Notes under the pieces: generated by a model
Databases searched by the model: none
Told to the model about the DNA's origin: nothing
What the model saw: the letters and a program-made list of their open reading frames with translations, nothing else
Translations under genes and position numbers: made by a program
Assembly: GCA_028717525.1 (NCBI GenBank)
Contig: JAQUNT010000103.1
Span: 1 to 7,340 of the forward strand
DNA: 7,340 bases
Direction of reading: 5' to 3'
From: Elusimicrobiota bacterium
Lineage (GTDB): Bacteria > Elusimicrobiota > Elusimicrobia > UBA1565 > UBA9628
Shown: piece by piece, positions 1 to 5,574 of the stretch
Layout: each line of letters begins with the position of its first letter
Position numbering within the stretch: position 1 is the first letter of the stretch

Positions 1-114
1 CAGGCGGATCTGGGTGGCGTTGAAGAGGCCCACGAAGTTCGGGACGAAGACCCGCCGCTCCGGGATCCGGAGCCGGATGCGGCGGCCCTGCAGGCGGTAG
101 GTCAGATCGAGCAT
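1..114 (-). CDS. 5' part of an unidentified minus-strand gene
   Basis: An open frame begins with ATG at 114-112 and runs off the left edge after 38 codons. It starts MLDLTYRLQGRRIRLRIPE and continues with basic and hydrophobic residues, ending ...FVGLFNATQIRL at the window edge. Thirty-seven of 38 codons end in G or C, the same bias as the other genes here, which is the main argument that it is coding. No signal peptide is visible, so the visible part looks cytoplasmic. I do not recognise the family; the fragment is too short. The Shine-Dalgarno is weak at best. The gene is divergent from the Crp/Fnr regulator, with 116 bp between the starts, so the operator at 190-205 could also affect it. 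A TATTAT -10-like element lies on the minus strand at 145-140. Confidence 0.55.
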   Translation of the reverse strand, partial: MLDLTYRLQGRRIRLRIPERRVFVPNFVGLFNATQIRL

Positions 115-189
115 GAAGGCGCCTGGATTGACATTACGAATAATACCGCGCAGCCGGCAAGGAGTATATGACCGCCTTGGGCCGGGAAA

Positions 190-205
190 CATGACGGCCG
201 TCAGG
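190..205. promoter_or_regulatory. palindromic operator upstream of the Crp/Fnr regulator
   Basis: The core TGACGGCCGTCA (192-203) is a perfect 12-bp palindrome. It has the geometry of Crp/Fnr sites: TGA and TCA half-site cores six bases apart, with C/G at the position where FNR sites carry T/A. A near-identical element lies at 991-1006. The centre (197.5) is about 30 bp upstream of the predicted transcription start and the site overlaps the -35 position, so bound regulator would be expected to block the promoter (inferred autorepression). It may also act on the divergent gene at 1-114. Confidence 0.6.
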
Positions 206-220
206 GCGTTTTGATAGAAT
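191..220 (+). promoter_or_regulatory. predicted promoter of the Crp/Fnr regulator
   Basis: The -10 element is TAGAAT (215-220), preceded by TTTG (210-213). A poor -35 match, ATGACG (191-196), is set 18 bp upstream and lies inside the operator. The start codon at 231 is only 10 nt beyond the -10 and the interval has no Shine-Dalgarno, so the transcript probably has a leader of just a few bases. The -10 fits the motif TTTGMTWGMAT also seen before the receptor and the sulfatase-like gene. Confidence 0.5.
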
Positions 221-230
221 CTCTTTTCAG

Positions 231-995
231 ATGCCCACACGGACCGCCGCGCGCTCGCGCCAAAACGCGCTGTACCCCGACCTGGCGACCTGCGGGCGGC
301 GCGGTCCTGAGGACCGCGCCCGGGTCGTCTCCTTCCTGCGCGCCCGCGGGTCGTTCCGGCGCCTGCCCGAGGAGGCCGTCTCGGCCCTGGCCGCGGCGGC
401 GGCCCCCCGGAGCTACCGAGCCGGGGAGACCGTGTGCCACGCGGGCGAGCCGGCGCGGGAGCTGTTCGTGGTCCAAGAGGGCCGCCTGTGCACCAACCAG
501 TACAGTTCCGGCGGGGGGCGGATGTGCATCGACATCATGCTGCCCGGCGACATCGCCGGCATGGCGGCCGTCTCCCATGACAGCTACATCTGGGAGGTGC
601 TCGCGGCCCGGGACACGGTCCTGCTGGTCATTCCCCGGGAGGCCGTGCTCCAGCTCCTGGACCGGCACCCCGCATTCCTGCGGGAGATCTTCAACCGCCA
701 TGCTCAGCGCCTGCAGTACGTGGAGACGCTGCTCTTCCTTTCCCGGGAGAGGGTGGAGAAGAGGCTGACCGCGGCGCTGCTCTACCTCCACCACAAATTC
801 GGAGCCGTCCTGCCGGTGCGGCGCAACGAGGTGGCCGAGATGGCCGGGACCACCGCGGAAACGGCCATGCGCACCTTGCGGCGCCTGGAGGAGCAGGACC
901 TGCTGGAACGGCGCCGAGGCCAGATCGTCATCCGGGACGCGCGGCGGCTGCGGGGGCTGCTGGAACGGCCCGCCGGCTGTCTTCCCGCCGCATGA
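231..995 (+). CDS. Crp/Fnr-family transcriptional regulator
   Basis: This 254-residue cytoplasmic protein has Crp/Fnr architecture. After an N-terminal extension of about 35 residues comes a cyclic-nucleotide-binding-type beta roll (about 45-140, with YRAGETVCHAGEP and MLPGDIAGM). A long dimerisation helix follows (about 145-190), then a C-terminal winged helix-turn-helix (about 195-238). The recognition helix TTAETAMRTLRRLEE keeps E210 and R214, matching FNR E209/R213 and CRP E181/R185, which contact the TGA core. Met213 replaces FNR Ser212. The Arg-Ser cAMP-binding pair of CRP is not evident (HDSYIWEV region), and the four-Cys iron-sulfur pattern of FNR is absent; Cys occur at 21, 69, 87, 99 and 250. 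The effector is therefore unknown. Two matching palindromes flank the gene, one over its promoter and one at its stop codon. The upstream ATG is preferred because no other Met precedes the beta roll. Confidence 0.9.
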   Translation: MPTRTAARSRQNALYPDLATCGRRGPEDRARVVSFLRARGSFRRLPEEAVSALAAAAAPRSYRAGETVCHAGEPARELFVVQEGRLCTNQYSSGGGRMCIDIMLPGDIAGMAAVSHDSYIWEVLAARDTVLLVIPREAVLQLLDRHPAFLREIFNRHAQRLQYVETLLFLSRERVEKRLTAALLYLHHKFGAVLPVRRNEVAEMAGTTAETAMRTLRRLEEQDLLERRRGQIVIRDARRLRGLLERPAGCLPAA

Positions 996-1006
996 CGGGC
1001 GTCATG
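991..1006. promoter_or_regulatory. palindromic operator between regulator and TonB receptor
   Basis: CATGACG and CGTCATG form perfect 7-bp inverted arms around a GG spacer. It shares the core TGACG-N2-CGTCA with the site at 190-205. The TGA at 993-995 is at once the stop codon of the regulator gene and part of the left arm. The centre (998.5) is about 64 bp upstream of the predicted receptor transcription start, close to the class I activator position (about -61.5) known for CRP and FNR. Activation of the receptor is therefore inferred. A 5-bp inverted repeat (CCCTC/GAGGG, 1010-1021) just downstream has no T-tract and is not called a terminator. Confidence 0.65.
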
Positions 1007-1027
1007 TGCCCCTCCTGAGGGCGCTCC

Positions 1028-1056
1028 TTGCCATCCCCCCGACGGTTTGCTTGAAT
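1028..1056 (+). promoter_or_regulatory. predicted promoter of the TonB-dependent receptor
   Basis: A -35 TTGCCA (1028-1033) and a -10 TTGAAT (1051-1056) are separated by 17 bp, with TTTG at 1046-1049 just before the -10. This is the best complete sigma-70-type promoter in the window. The receptor ATG at 1064 follows after 7 nt with no Shine-Dalgarno, so transcription would begin at or next to the start codon. Confidence 0.55.
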
Positions 1057-1063
1057 CCCCGGC

Positions 1064-3103
1064 ATGATCGGCAAGGCGGCACTTTGCTCGCTGGCCGCGT
1101 TGGCTCTCATCCCGGAGAACGGCCGGGCCGCCGCCCCGGCCCTGGATCCCCTGGTCGTCACGGCCTCGCGCTACGCCCAGCCCGTCTACACCGTCCCGGC
1201 CTACCTCACCGTGGTGTCCTCGGCGTCGGTCCAGGCCACGCCCGCGCAGACCCTCGACGACGTGCTGCGCACGGTGCCGGGCGTGAACATCTCGCTGGGC
1301 AGCAGCCGCGTGGTCAACCCGGCCCTGCAGACGGTCTCCATGCTGGGCGCCGGCGGCACGGGCCGGGCCCTGGTCCTGCTCGACGGCCTGCCCCTGACCG
1401 ACGGCTTCACGAACTTCGTGCCCTGGAGCAAGGTCCCGCCGGCCATGGTGGAGCGCGTGGAGATCCTGCGCGGCGGGAACTCCAACCTCTACGGGACCAA
1501 CGCCATGAGCGGCGTCATCAACATCATCACCCGCTCCCCGCGGGGACGCGCGGTGGACCTGGATTTTTCTTACGGCGAGAACGACCAGACGGGCAGCCGC
1601 GGCACGCGCCTCTTCAACGCCTACGCCAGCGAGACGTTCTTCGACCAGGTCGGCCTGAGCGTGGCCTACAACGACTACTTCACCGACGGCTACGTCTGGC
1701 TCCGGCCGTCGGACCGCGGCCCCATCGACGGCAGGGCCACGGCCCGCTACTGGTCGCTCAACGCCAAGCTCGCCTCGCTCAAGGGCGGCGCCGAAGGCCC
1801 CCTCTGGTTCCTGCGCGGTATGATGTTCCGCGACAACCGCAACCACGGCATGGACCAGTTCTTCGACTCGCGCAACGACATGGACCTCGCGGCGGGCTTC
1901 CGCCTGCCGCTCGACGGCGCCGGCGAGCTGCGCGGCAACGCCTTCGTGGGCAAGCACCTGCTCGACAGCACCAACGCCGCCGTCGATACTGGGCGGAAGC
2001 ACGACTACCAGTACGTGCACAACATGCTGCCCTCGCTGGACTCCGGCGCCAGCCTGCAGTGGTCGAACACCTATGACCTCCTCTCCTCCTCGGTCACGGC
2101 CGGCGTGGACCTGCGCAACATCTCCGCGCGCAACGACGAGGCCGACTACTCCACCACGGGAGTCTATCAGACCAGCGTGAGCTCGGGCGGCACGCAGACC
2201 ACCATCGGCGTCTTCGGTCAGTGGAGCCTGAGCCCCCTGCCCGGGCTCACCTTGGCGCCCAGCGGCCGCCTGGACTATTGGCAGAACCATGGCGCCTTCC
2301 AGGACACCTTCGACGGCACCGGCCACCACGCCCTCCCCTCCAAGAGCTACACCTTCTTCAGCCCGCGCCTGGCGTTGCGCTACCAAGCCGCCGAGCCCCT
2401 GGCTTTACGCGGCGCGGTCTACCGGGCCTTCGCCGCTCCGACTCTGCAGAACCTCTATCGCGGGGCGCGGCCGCAGGGCCAGATTCAAATGCCCAATCCC
2501 GACCTCAGTCCCGAGGTGCTGCGCATAGGCGGGGAGTTCGGCTGGGACTGGAGCCTGGGGCCCGCCACTTTCCGCGCCACGGGCTTCTGGAGCGAGATAA
2601 CGAACTCCATCGGCAGCGTGACGATCGTCGCCAGGAAGCTCACCAAGGTCCAGAACATCAGCTCCATCCGCAGCCGCGGGGCGACCTTCGAGATCCCCTG
2701 GCAGGTGAACCGGCAATGGTCGCTCACTCCGTCCTACACCTACACCAACGCCATCATCATGGACAACATCGCCAGCCCCGGGACAGTGGGGAACATGGTC
2801 CCGAACATCCCGCGCCACCAGACCGCCTTCGCGCTCGGCTTCAGCGACCCCCGCATCGCGACCGCCCAGCTCAGGGGACGCTACCTGGCCAAGCGCTACG
2901 CCACCGACGTCAACGACGTGATCCTGGACGAACACTTCGTCCTGGACTTCTCGGCCTCGCGCTGGCTCACCAAGAACCTGGAGCTCTACGGGGACATCGA
3001 GAACCTGCTCAACCGCAGCTACACCATGGTCTCGCTCGGCAGCCTGCCGCTCCTGGGCCAGCCGTTCTACGCGGCCCTGGGCCTGCGCCTGCACTACCGC
3101 TGA
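1064..3103 (+). CDS. TonB-dependent outer-membrane receptor
   Basis: This 679-residue protein has the full layout of a TonB-dependent transporter. A signal peptide (about 1-24, ending GRAAA) precedes a TonB box (DPLVVTAS, about 28-35). The plug domain (about 45-160) carries LDDVLRTVPGVNI, LVLLDGLPLTDG, VERVEILRGGNSNLYGTNA and SGVINIITR. The rest is a 22-strand-type beta barrel with many aromatic strand ends and the conserved C-terminal segment ELYGDIENLLNRSY. Such proteins import scarce ligands (iron chelates, cobalamin, sugars, metals) using TonB/ExbBD energy; the substrate cannot be told from sequence. The last residues are LRLHYR, so the usual terminal aromatic is followed by Arg. The gene follows the regulator by 68 bp with an operator and promoter between, and precedes the sulfatase-like gene by 22 bp. 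No tonB, exbB or exbD is in the window. Confidence 0.95.
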   Translation: MIGKAALCSLAALALIPENGRAAAPALDPLVVTASRYAQPVYTVPAYLTVVSSASVQATPAQTLDDVLRTVPGVNISLGSSRVVNPALQTVSMLGAGGTGRALVLLDGLPLTDGFTNFVPWSKVPPAMVERVEILRGGNSNLYGTNAMSGVINIITRSPRGRAVDLDFSYGENDQTGSRGTRLFNAYASETFFDQVGLSVAYNDYFTDGYVWLRPSDRGPIDGRATARYWSLNAKLASLKGGAEGPLWFLRGMMFRDNRNHGMDQFFDSRNDMDLAAGFRLPLDGAGELRGNAFVGKHLLDSTNAAVDTGRKHDYQYVHNMLPSLDSGASLQWSNTYDLLSSSVTAGVDLRNISARNDEADYSTTGVYQTSVSSGGTQTTIGVFGQWSLSPLPGLTLAPSGRLDYWQNHGAFQDTFDGTGHHALPSKSYTFFSPRLALRYQAAEPLALRGAVYRAFAAPTLQNLYRGARPQGQIQMPNPDLSPEVLRIGGEFGWDWSLGPATFRATGFWSEITNSIGSVTIVARKLTKVQNISSIRSRGATFEIPWQVNRQWSLTPSYTYTNAIIMDNIASPGTVGNMVPNIPRHQTAFALGFSDPRIATAQLRGRYLAKRYATDVNDVILDEHFVLDFSASRWLTKNLELYGDIENLLNRSYTMVSLGSLPLLGQPFYAALGLRLHYR

Positions 3104-3108
3104 GCCGA

Positions 3109-3119
3109 TTTGCTAGCAT
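3109..3119 (+). promoter_or_regulatory. extended -10 element before the sulfatase-like gene
   Basis: TTTGCTAGCAT matches the extended -10 motif found before the regulator and the receptor genes (TG one base before TAGCAT). No convincing -35 lies 17 bp upstream, where the receptor gene ends. The start codon at 3126 comes 6 nt after the element, so a transcript from here would be leaderless. Read-through from the receptor gene is an alternative. Confidence 0.4.
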
Positions 3120-3143
3120 GGCCCCATGCTGAACCCAGCATGG
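3115..3143. repeat. three-arm inverted repeat over the start codon
   Basis: Three related arms follow each other: AGCATGG (3115-3121), CCATGCTG (3124-3131, containing the ATG start codon) and CAGCATGG (3136-3143). The middle arm pairs perfectly with the left arm (7 bp, 2-nt spacer) and with the right arm (8 bp, 4-nt loop). The two AGCATGG copies are 22 bp apart, about two helical turns. The left arm overlaps the -10 hexamer. It could be an operator for a dimeric protein or an RNA hairpin hiding the start codon. Confidence 0.6.
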
Positions 3144-4214
3144 ATCCTGCCTCTCCTGCTCCTGCTCCCGGCCGCCGCGCCGTCCCTGCGGGCCGCCCCG
3201 CCGGCCCCGCGCGGCGTCGTGCTCCTGGACCTGGTCGGCCTGCCCGCGGAGCAGTCCGCCCTGGAGCGCGAAGCCCCGGGCGCGGTGGCCTTCGCCCAGG
3301 CCGTGTCCCAGGGCGGCGCCGCCGCTCCCGGGGCAGCCTCCCTGCTCGCCTCCCAGTATGTGCAGAACCACGGCCTGGTGGCGCCCGGAGACCGCATCTC
3401 CACGGAAGCCGTCACTTTGGCCGAGGCTTTCTCCCGGGCCGGCTTCGCCGCCGCGGGCTTCGCCGCCGATGACGGCCTCGACGCCCGGACCGGCCTGGCT
3501 CGCGGCTTCGCCCCGGCCGACTTCCGCGCCGACTCGTCTTCTGCCGTCTTCCGCCAGGCCCTGGACGGGGCCTTGCGCTGGCTGGCGGAGCAGCGCGGCC
3601 CGTTCTTCCTCTACCTGCACGGGGCGCGCCCTGAACCGGAGTCCCTGGAGGCCTTCCGGGCTCTGCGCCGCGCTTTGCCCGGGGGCTCCGTCCTCGTGCT
3701 CACGGCCGGCACAGGGCCCGGCGGCGGGCCGCAGTTGGGCGAACGCTCCGTGCATGTTCCCCTGCTCATCTGGGGCCCCAGGCTCAAGCCCCGCCGCGTG
3801 GCGGCGGTGGTGCGGCTGGTCGACCTGGGCCCCGCTCTGCTGGAGTGGGCCGAGGTCCCGGTGCCCGACTCGTTCCAGGGGGCCAGCCTCGCCCCCCTGG
3901 CCGAGGGCGGGGCCGCCGCTCCCCGCTACGGCTGCAGCGCCTCGGGGACCCAGCCCGGACGGCCCACCCTCTTCTCCATCCGCGACGCGGGCTGGCAGAT
4001 GATCTACGATAAAGCCGACGGGACGGCGCGGCTCTTCGACCTCAAGGCCGACCCGGGCATGAAGGCCGACCTATCCGAAAGCCGGCCCGACGTCGGCCTG
4101 GACCTCACCCAGCGTCTGATGCGCCACCTCCGGGAGACCAAGTCCTCGGCCCGGCGCGGCGAGCCGCTCTCCCCCGAGCTGCTCCGGCAGATGCGGGAGA
4201 AGGGCTACTGGTGA
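3126..4214 (+). CDS. secreted sulfatase-like protein, catalytic motifs lost
   Basis: A 362-residue protein with a clear signal peptide (about 1-24: leucine-rich core, then SLRAAP). The body follows the sulfatase branch of the alkaline phosphatase superfamily. Recognisable parts are VTLAEAFSRAGFAAAGF (96-112), TGLARGF (122-128), PFFLYLH (159-165), VPLLIWGP (211-218), VVRLVDLGPALLEWAEVPVP (228-247), the C-terminal ARLFDLKADPGMKADL (301-316) and LRQMREKGYW (353-362), like the usual LRSLGYL end. Catalytic motifs are missing. The formylglycine/Ser-type motif CxPxR is AAPGA (66-70), and the DHGE metal motif after VLTA is GTGP (195-198). At most D35 remains of the N-terminal metal ligands. It is also shorter than typical sulfatases. 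A binding or structural role in periplasm or outer surface is inferred. The start is fixed by the signal peptide. It has no Shine-Dalgarno and overlaps the converging phosphatase gene by 10 bp. Confidence 0.8.
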   Translation: MLNPAWILPLLLLLPAAAPSLRAAPPAPRGVVLLDLVGLPAEQSALEREAPGAVAFAQAVSQGGAAAPGAASLLASQYVQNHGLVAPGDRISTEAVTLAEAFSRAGFAAAGFAADDGLDARTGLARGFAPADFRADSSSAVFRQALDGALRWLAEQRGPFFLYLHGARPEPESLEAFRALRRALPGGSVLVLTAGTGPGGGPQLGERSVHVPLLIWGPRLKPRRVAAVVRLVDLGPALLEWAEVPVPDSFQGASLAPLAEGGAAAPRYGCSASGTQPGRPTLFSIRDAGWQMIYDKADGTARLFDLKADPGMKADLSESRPDVGLDLTQRLMRHLRETKSSARRGEPLSPELLRQMREKGYW

Positions 4215-5536
4215 GACGGGACTGAGAGCGCGGTCCTCAGCACGCCGGCGACATCGGCGTGATGCAGGAGTCCCTTGAGGGCCTCGGTGCCCGGGCCCAT
4301 CCCGAAGCAGGGCACCGCCGAGCTGGTGTGCGTGCCGTCGACCCAGCCCACCAGGTAGTGGGGCGCCAGGAGGCGGGAGAATTCCCGCGCCGCCGGGCTA
4401 TAGGTGAAGGCGGCCCCTTTGGGGCCGACGGTCAGGGACTTGGCCAGGGCCTCATAGTCGGCGTCGCTCAAGCGGATGCCGGGCGCCAGCATCGGAGCCA
4501 CCACGGCGCGCACCAAGGCCCCGTCGCGCTGCTCTCCGGCCAGCTCCCGGCGGCGGATCTCGGCGAACATCGCCGGGACCGACGCCTTCTGACCGCGCAG
4601 GCGCGCCTGCTCCTCCAGGCCGCCGAACTTCGCGGGATAGGCCTGCCACATCATGCCCATGCCGCCGGAGTCGTGGTTGGTGGTCACCACCAAAGCGGTG
4701 TCCGGGTGCGCGCGCGCGAAGTCGCGCAGGAGCGCCGCGGCGCGGTCCGTGCGGCCCATCTCGGCCAGGACCCCGGCCGCGTCGTTGTAGTGGGAGAGCT
4801 CGTCGACGAGCCGGGAGTTCACCACCAAGACGAAGCCCCGGGGGTTGCGGGCCAGGCGCTCCAAGGCCAGCCGGGTCATGCGCTCCAGGATCCCGGACTC
4901 GCCGTCCATGGCGTAAGGGAGGGAGTCCTCGGACAAGAGCCCCAGCAGCCTGCCCGCGGGGGCCCGCTCCAGCTCGTCCTCGTGGAAGAGCACCGCGGCC
5001 CCGCCCGCCCGCGCCTGGGCCACGGCCGAGGGCAGGAAATACGACCGGCCTCCGCCCAACAGCACGTCGTGGCCGGAGGCCGCGATCTGGTCCGCGATCC
5101 GATACTCGTCGTCGCGCAGGCGCATGTGCGCCAGGAAGGCGGCGGGAGAGGCGTGGGTCAGGCGTCCGGTCGTGACGAGGCCGGTGGACTTGCCGTCGCG
5201 CTGGGCCAGCTCGAGGATGCCGGGCACATCCGTACCGTCCGGGAGCTTGGCCAAGCTCCGGTTGGCGACCCGGGCCCCCCCCGAAACCGCGGATGAGCCG
5301 GCCCCGGACTCGACCACCAAGGCCCCCAGGGGAGCGGTCTGGCAATAGGCGGTGTGGCCGGCGGCCAGGATGTCCTCCAGCGCCAGCCGCGCTCCGCGCG
5401 CGTGCGCGTCGTCCAAGGCCAGCTGCAGCTGCCCCCAGGACAGTCCGTCGGCGAGAAGGAGGATGGCGTTCTTCGGCCTTTCGGCGGCGCCGGCGGCCGC
5501 GCTCAGGAGGATTGCCAGAAGGGAGGGAAGTAACAT
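4205..5536 (-). CDS. PhoA-type alkaline phosphatase homologue with altered metal ligands
   Basis: A 443-residue secreted protein; the signal peptide is about 1-18 (LLPSLLAILLSAAAGA). ATG at 5536 is chosen over an in-frame ATG 12 codons upstream (5572), because it puts the signal peptide at the N-terminus and follows a TATAAT box. The PhoA fold is clear: NAILLLADGLSWG (23-35), VTTGRLTHASPAAFLAH (121-137), DVLLGGG (157-163), ALVVTTNHDSGG (281-292) and HTSSAVPCFGMGPG (403-416). By alignment to E. coli PhoA, the nucleophile S102 is S77, D51 is D30, T155 is S130, D327 is D245, H331 is H249, H370 is H288 and H412 is H403. D101 is Glu76, the Mg ligand E322 is Asn240, and the Zn2 ligand D369 is Asn287. 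Family membership is secure; phosphomonoesterase activity is not. It is divergent from the HEAT-repeat gene and converges on the sulfatase-like gene. Confidence 0.9.
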   Translation of the reverse strand: MLLPSLLAILLSAAAGAAERPKNAILLLADGLSWGQLQLALDDAHARGARLALEDILAAGHTAYCQTAPLGALVVESGAGSSAVSGGARVANRSLAKLPDGTDVPGILELAQRDGKSTGLVTTGRLTHASPAAFLAHMRLRDDEYRIADQIAASGHDVLLGGGRSYFLPSAVAQARAGGAAVLFHEDELERAPAGRLLGLLSEDSLPYAMDGESGILERMTRLALERLARNPRGFVLVVNSRLVDELSHYNDAAGVLAEMGRTDRAAALLRDFARAHPDTALVVTTNHDSGGMGMMWQAYPAKFGGLEEQARLRGQKASVPAMFAEIRRRELAGEQRDGALVRAVVAPMLAPGIRLSDADYEALAKSLTVGPKGAAFTYSPAAREFSRLLAPHYLVGWVDGTHTSSAVPCFGMGPGTEALKGLLHHADVAGVLRTALSVPSHQ

Positions 5537-5542
5537 ACCCTG

Positions 5543-5548
5543 ATTATA
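5543..5548 (-). promoter_or_regulatory. -10 box of the alkaline phosphatase homologue
   Basis: A perfect TATAAT reads on the minus strand (5548-5543), 6 nt before the ATG at 5536. This predicts a leaderless transcript. The -35 region (TGGCCC at about 5571-5566) is a poor match. The box overlaps the opposite-strand TATACT at 5545-5550. Confidence 0.5.
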
Positions 5549-5550
5549 CT
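5545..5550 (+). promoter_or_regulatory. -10 box of the HEAT-repeat gene
   Basis: TATACT matches the -10 consensus at five of six bases. It would start transcription near 5557, giving a leader of about 18 nt that contains the Shine-Dalgarno at 5562-5567. No good -35 is seen upstream. It shares four base pairs with the minus-strand TATAAT, so polymerase could probably occupy only one promoter at a time. Confidence 0.4.
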
Positions 5551-5561
5551 TTTCGAGGTCT

Positions 5562-5567
5562 GGGAGG
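5562..5567 (+). promoter_or_regulatory. Shine-Dalgarno of the HEAT-repeat gene
   Basis: GGGAGG lies 7 nt before the ATG at 5575. It decides this start over the longer open frame that extends back to 5293, whose extra part is only the antisense of the phosphatase gene and lies ahead of the signal peptide. Confidence 0.65.
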
Positions 5568-5574
5568 GCCACCT

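Noticed and set aside
128..170. TTGACA at 128-133 with TATATG at 165-170 as a plus-strand promoter
   Set aside because: The spacing of 31 bp is far outside the sigma-70 range.
168..194. Short open frame of 8 codons with AAGGAG three bases upstream, before the regulator
   Set aside because: The spacing is too short, the frame overlaps the operator and lies upstream of the predicted transcription start, so it would not be on the regulator's mRNA.
1010..1021. CCCTC/GAGGG inverted repeat after the regulator as a terminator
   Set aside because: The stem is only 5 bp with a 2-base loop and there is no T-tract.
782..2386. 534-codon minus-strand open frame across the regulator and receptor genes
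   Set aside because: It is antisense to two well-supported genes, has no recognisable domain and a composition (Val, Gly, Arg, Ala and His rich) typical of shadow frames in GC-rich DNA.
2620..2631. TGACGATCGTCG, one mismatch from the operator core
   Set aside because: It is deep inside the receptor coding sequence, away from any promoter, and probably chance.
4411..4427. Perfect 7-bp inverted repeat CGGCCCC-TTT-GGGGCCG
   Set aside because: It lies well inside the phosphatase homologue, encodes conserved-looking protein and has no T-tract; in DNA this GC-rich such repeats are expected by chance.
5537..5572. 12-codon N-terminal extension of the phosphatase homologue from ATG 5572
   Set aside because: It would place charged residues before the signal peptide and cross the promoter region; ATG 5536 fits better.
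5293..5574. 94-codon N-terminal extension of the HEAT-repeat frame
   Set aside because: It is antisense to the phosphatase coding sequence, is arginine/proline rich and would bury the signal peptide; the ATG at 5575 has a good Shine-Dalgarno.
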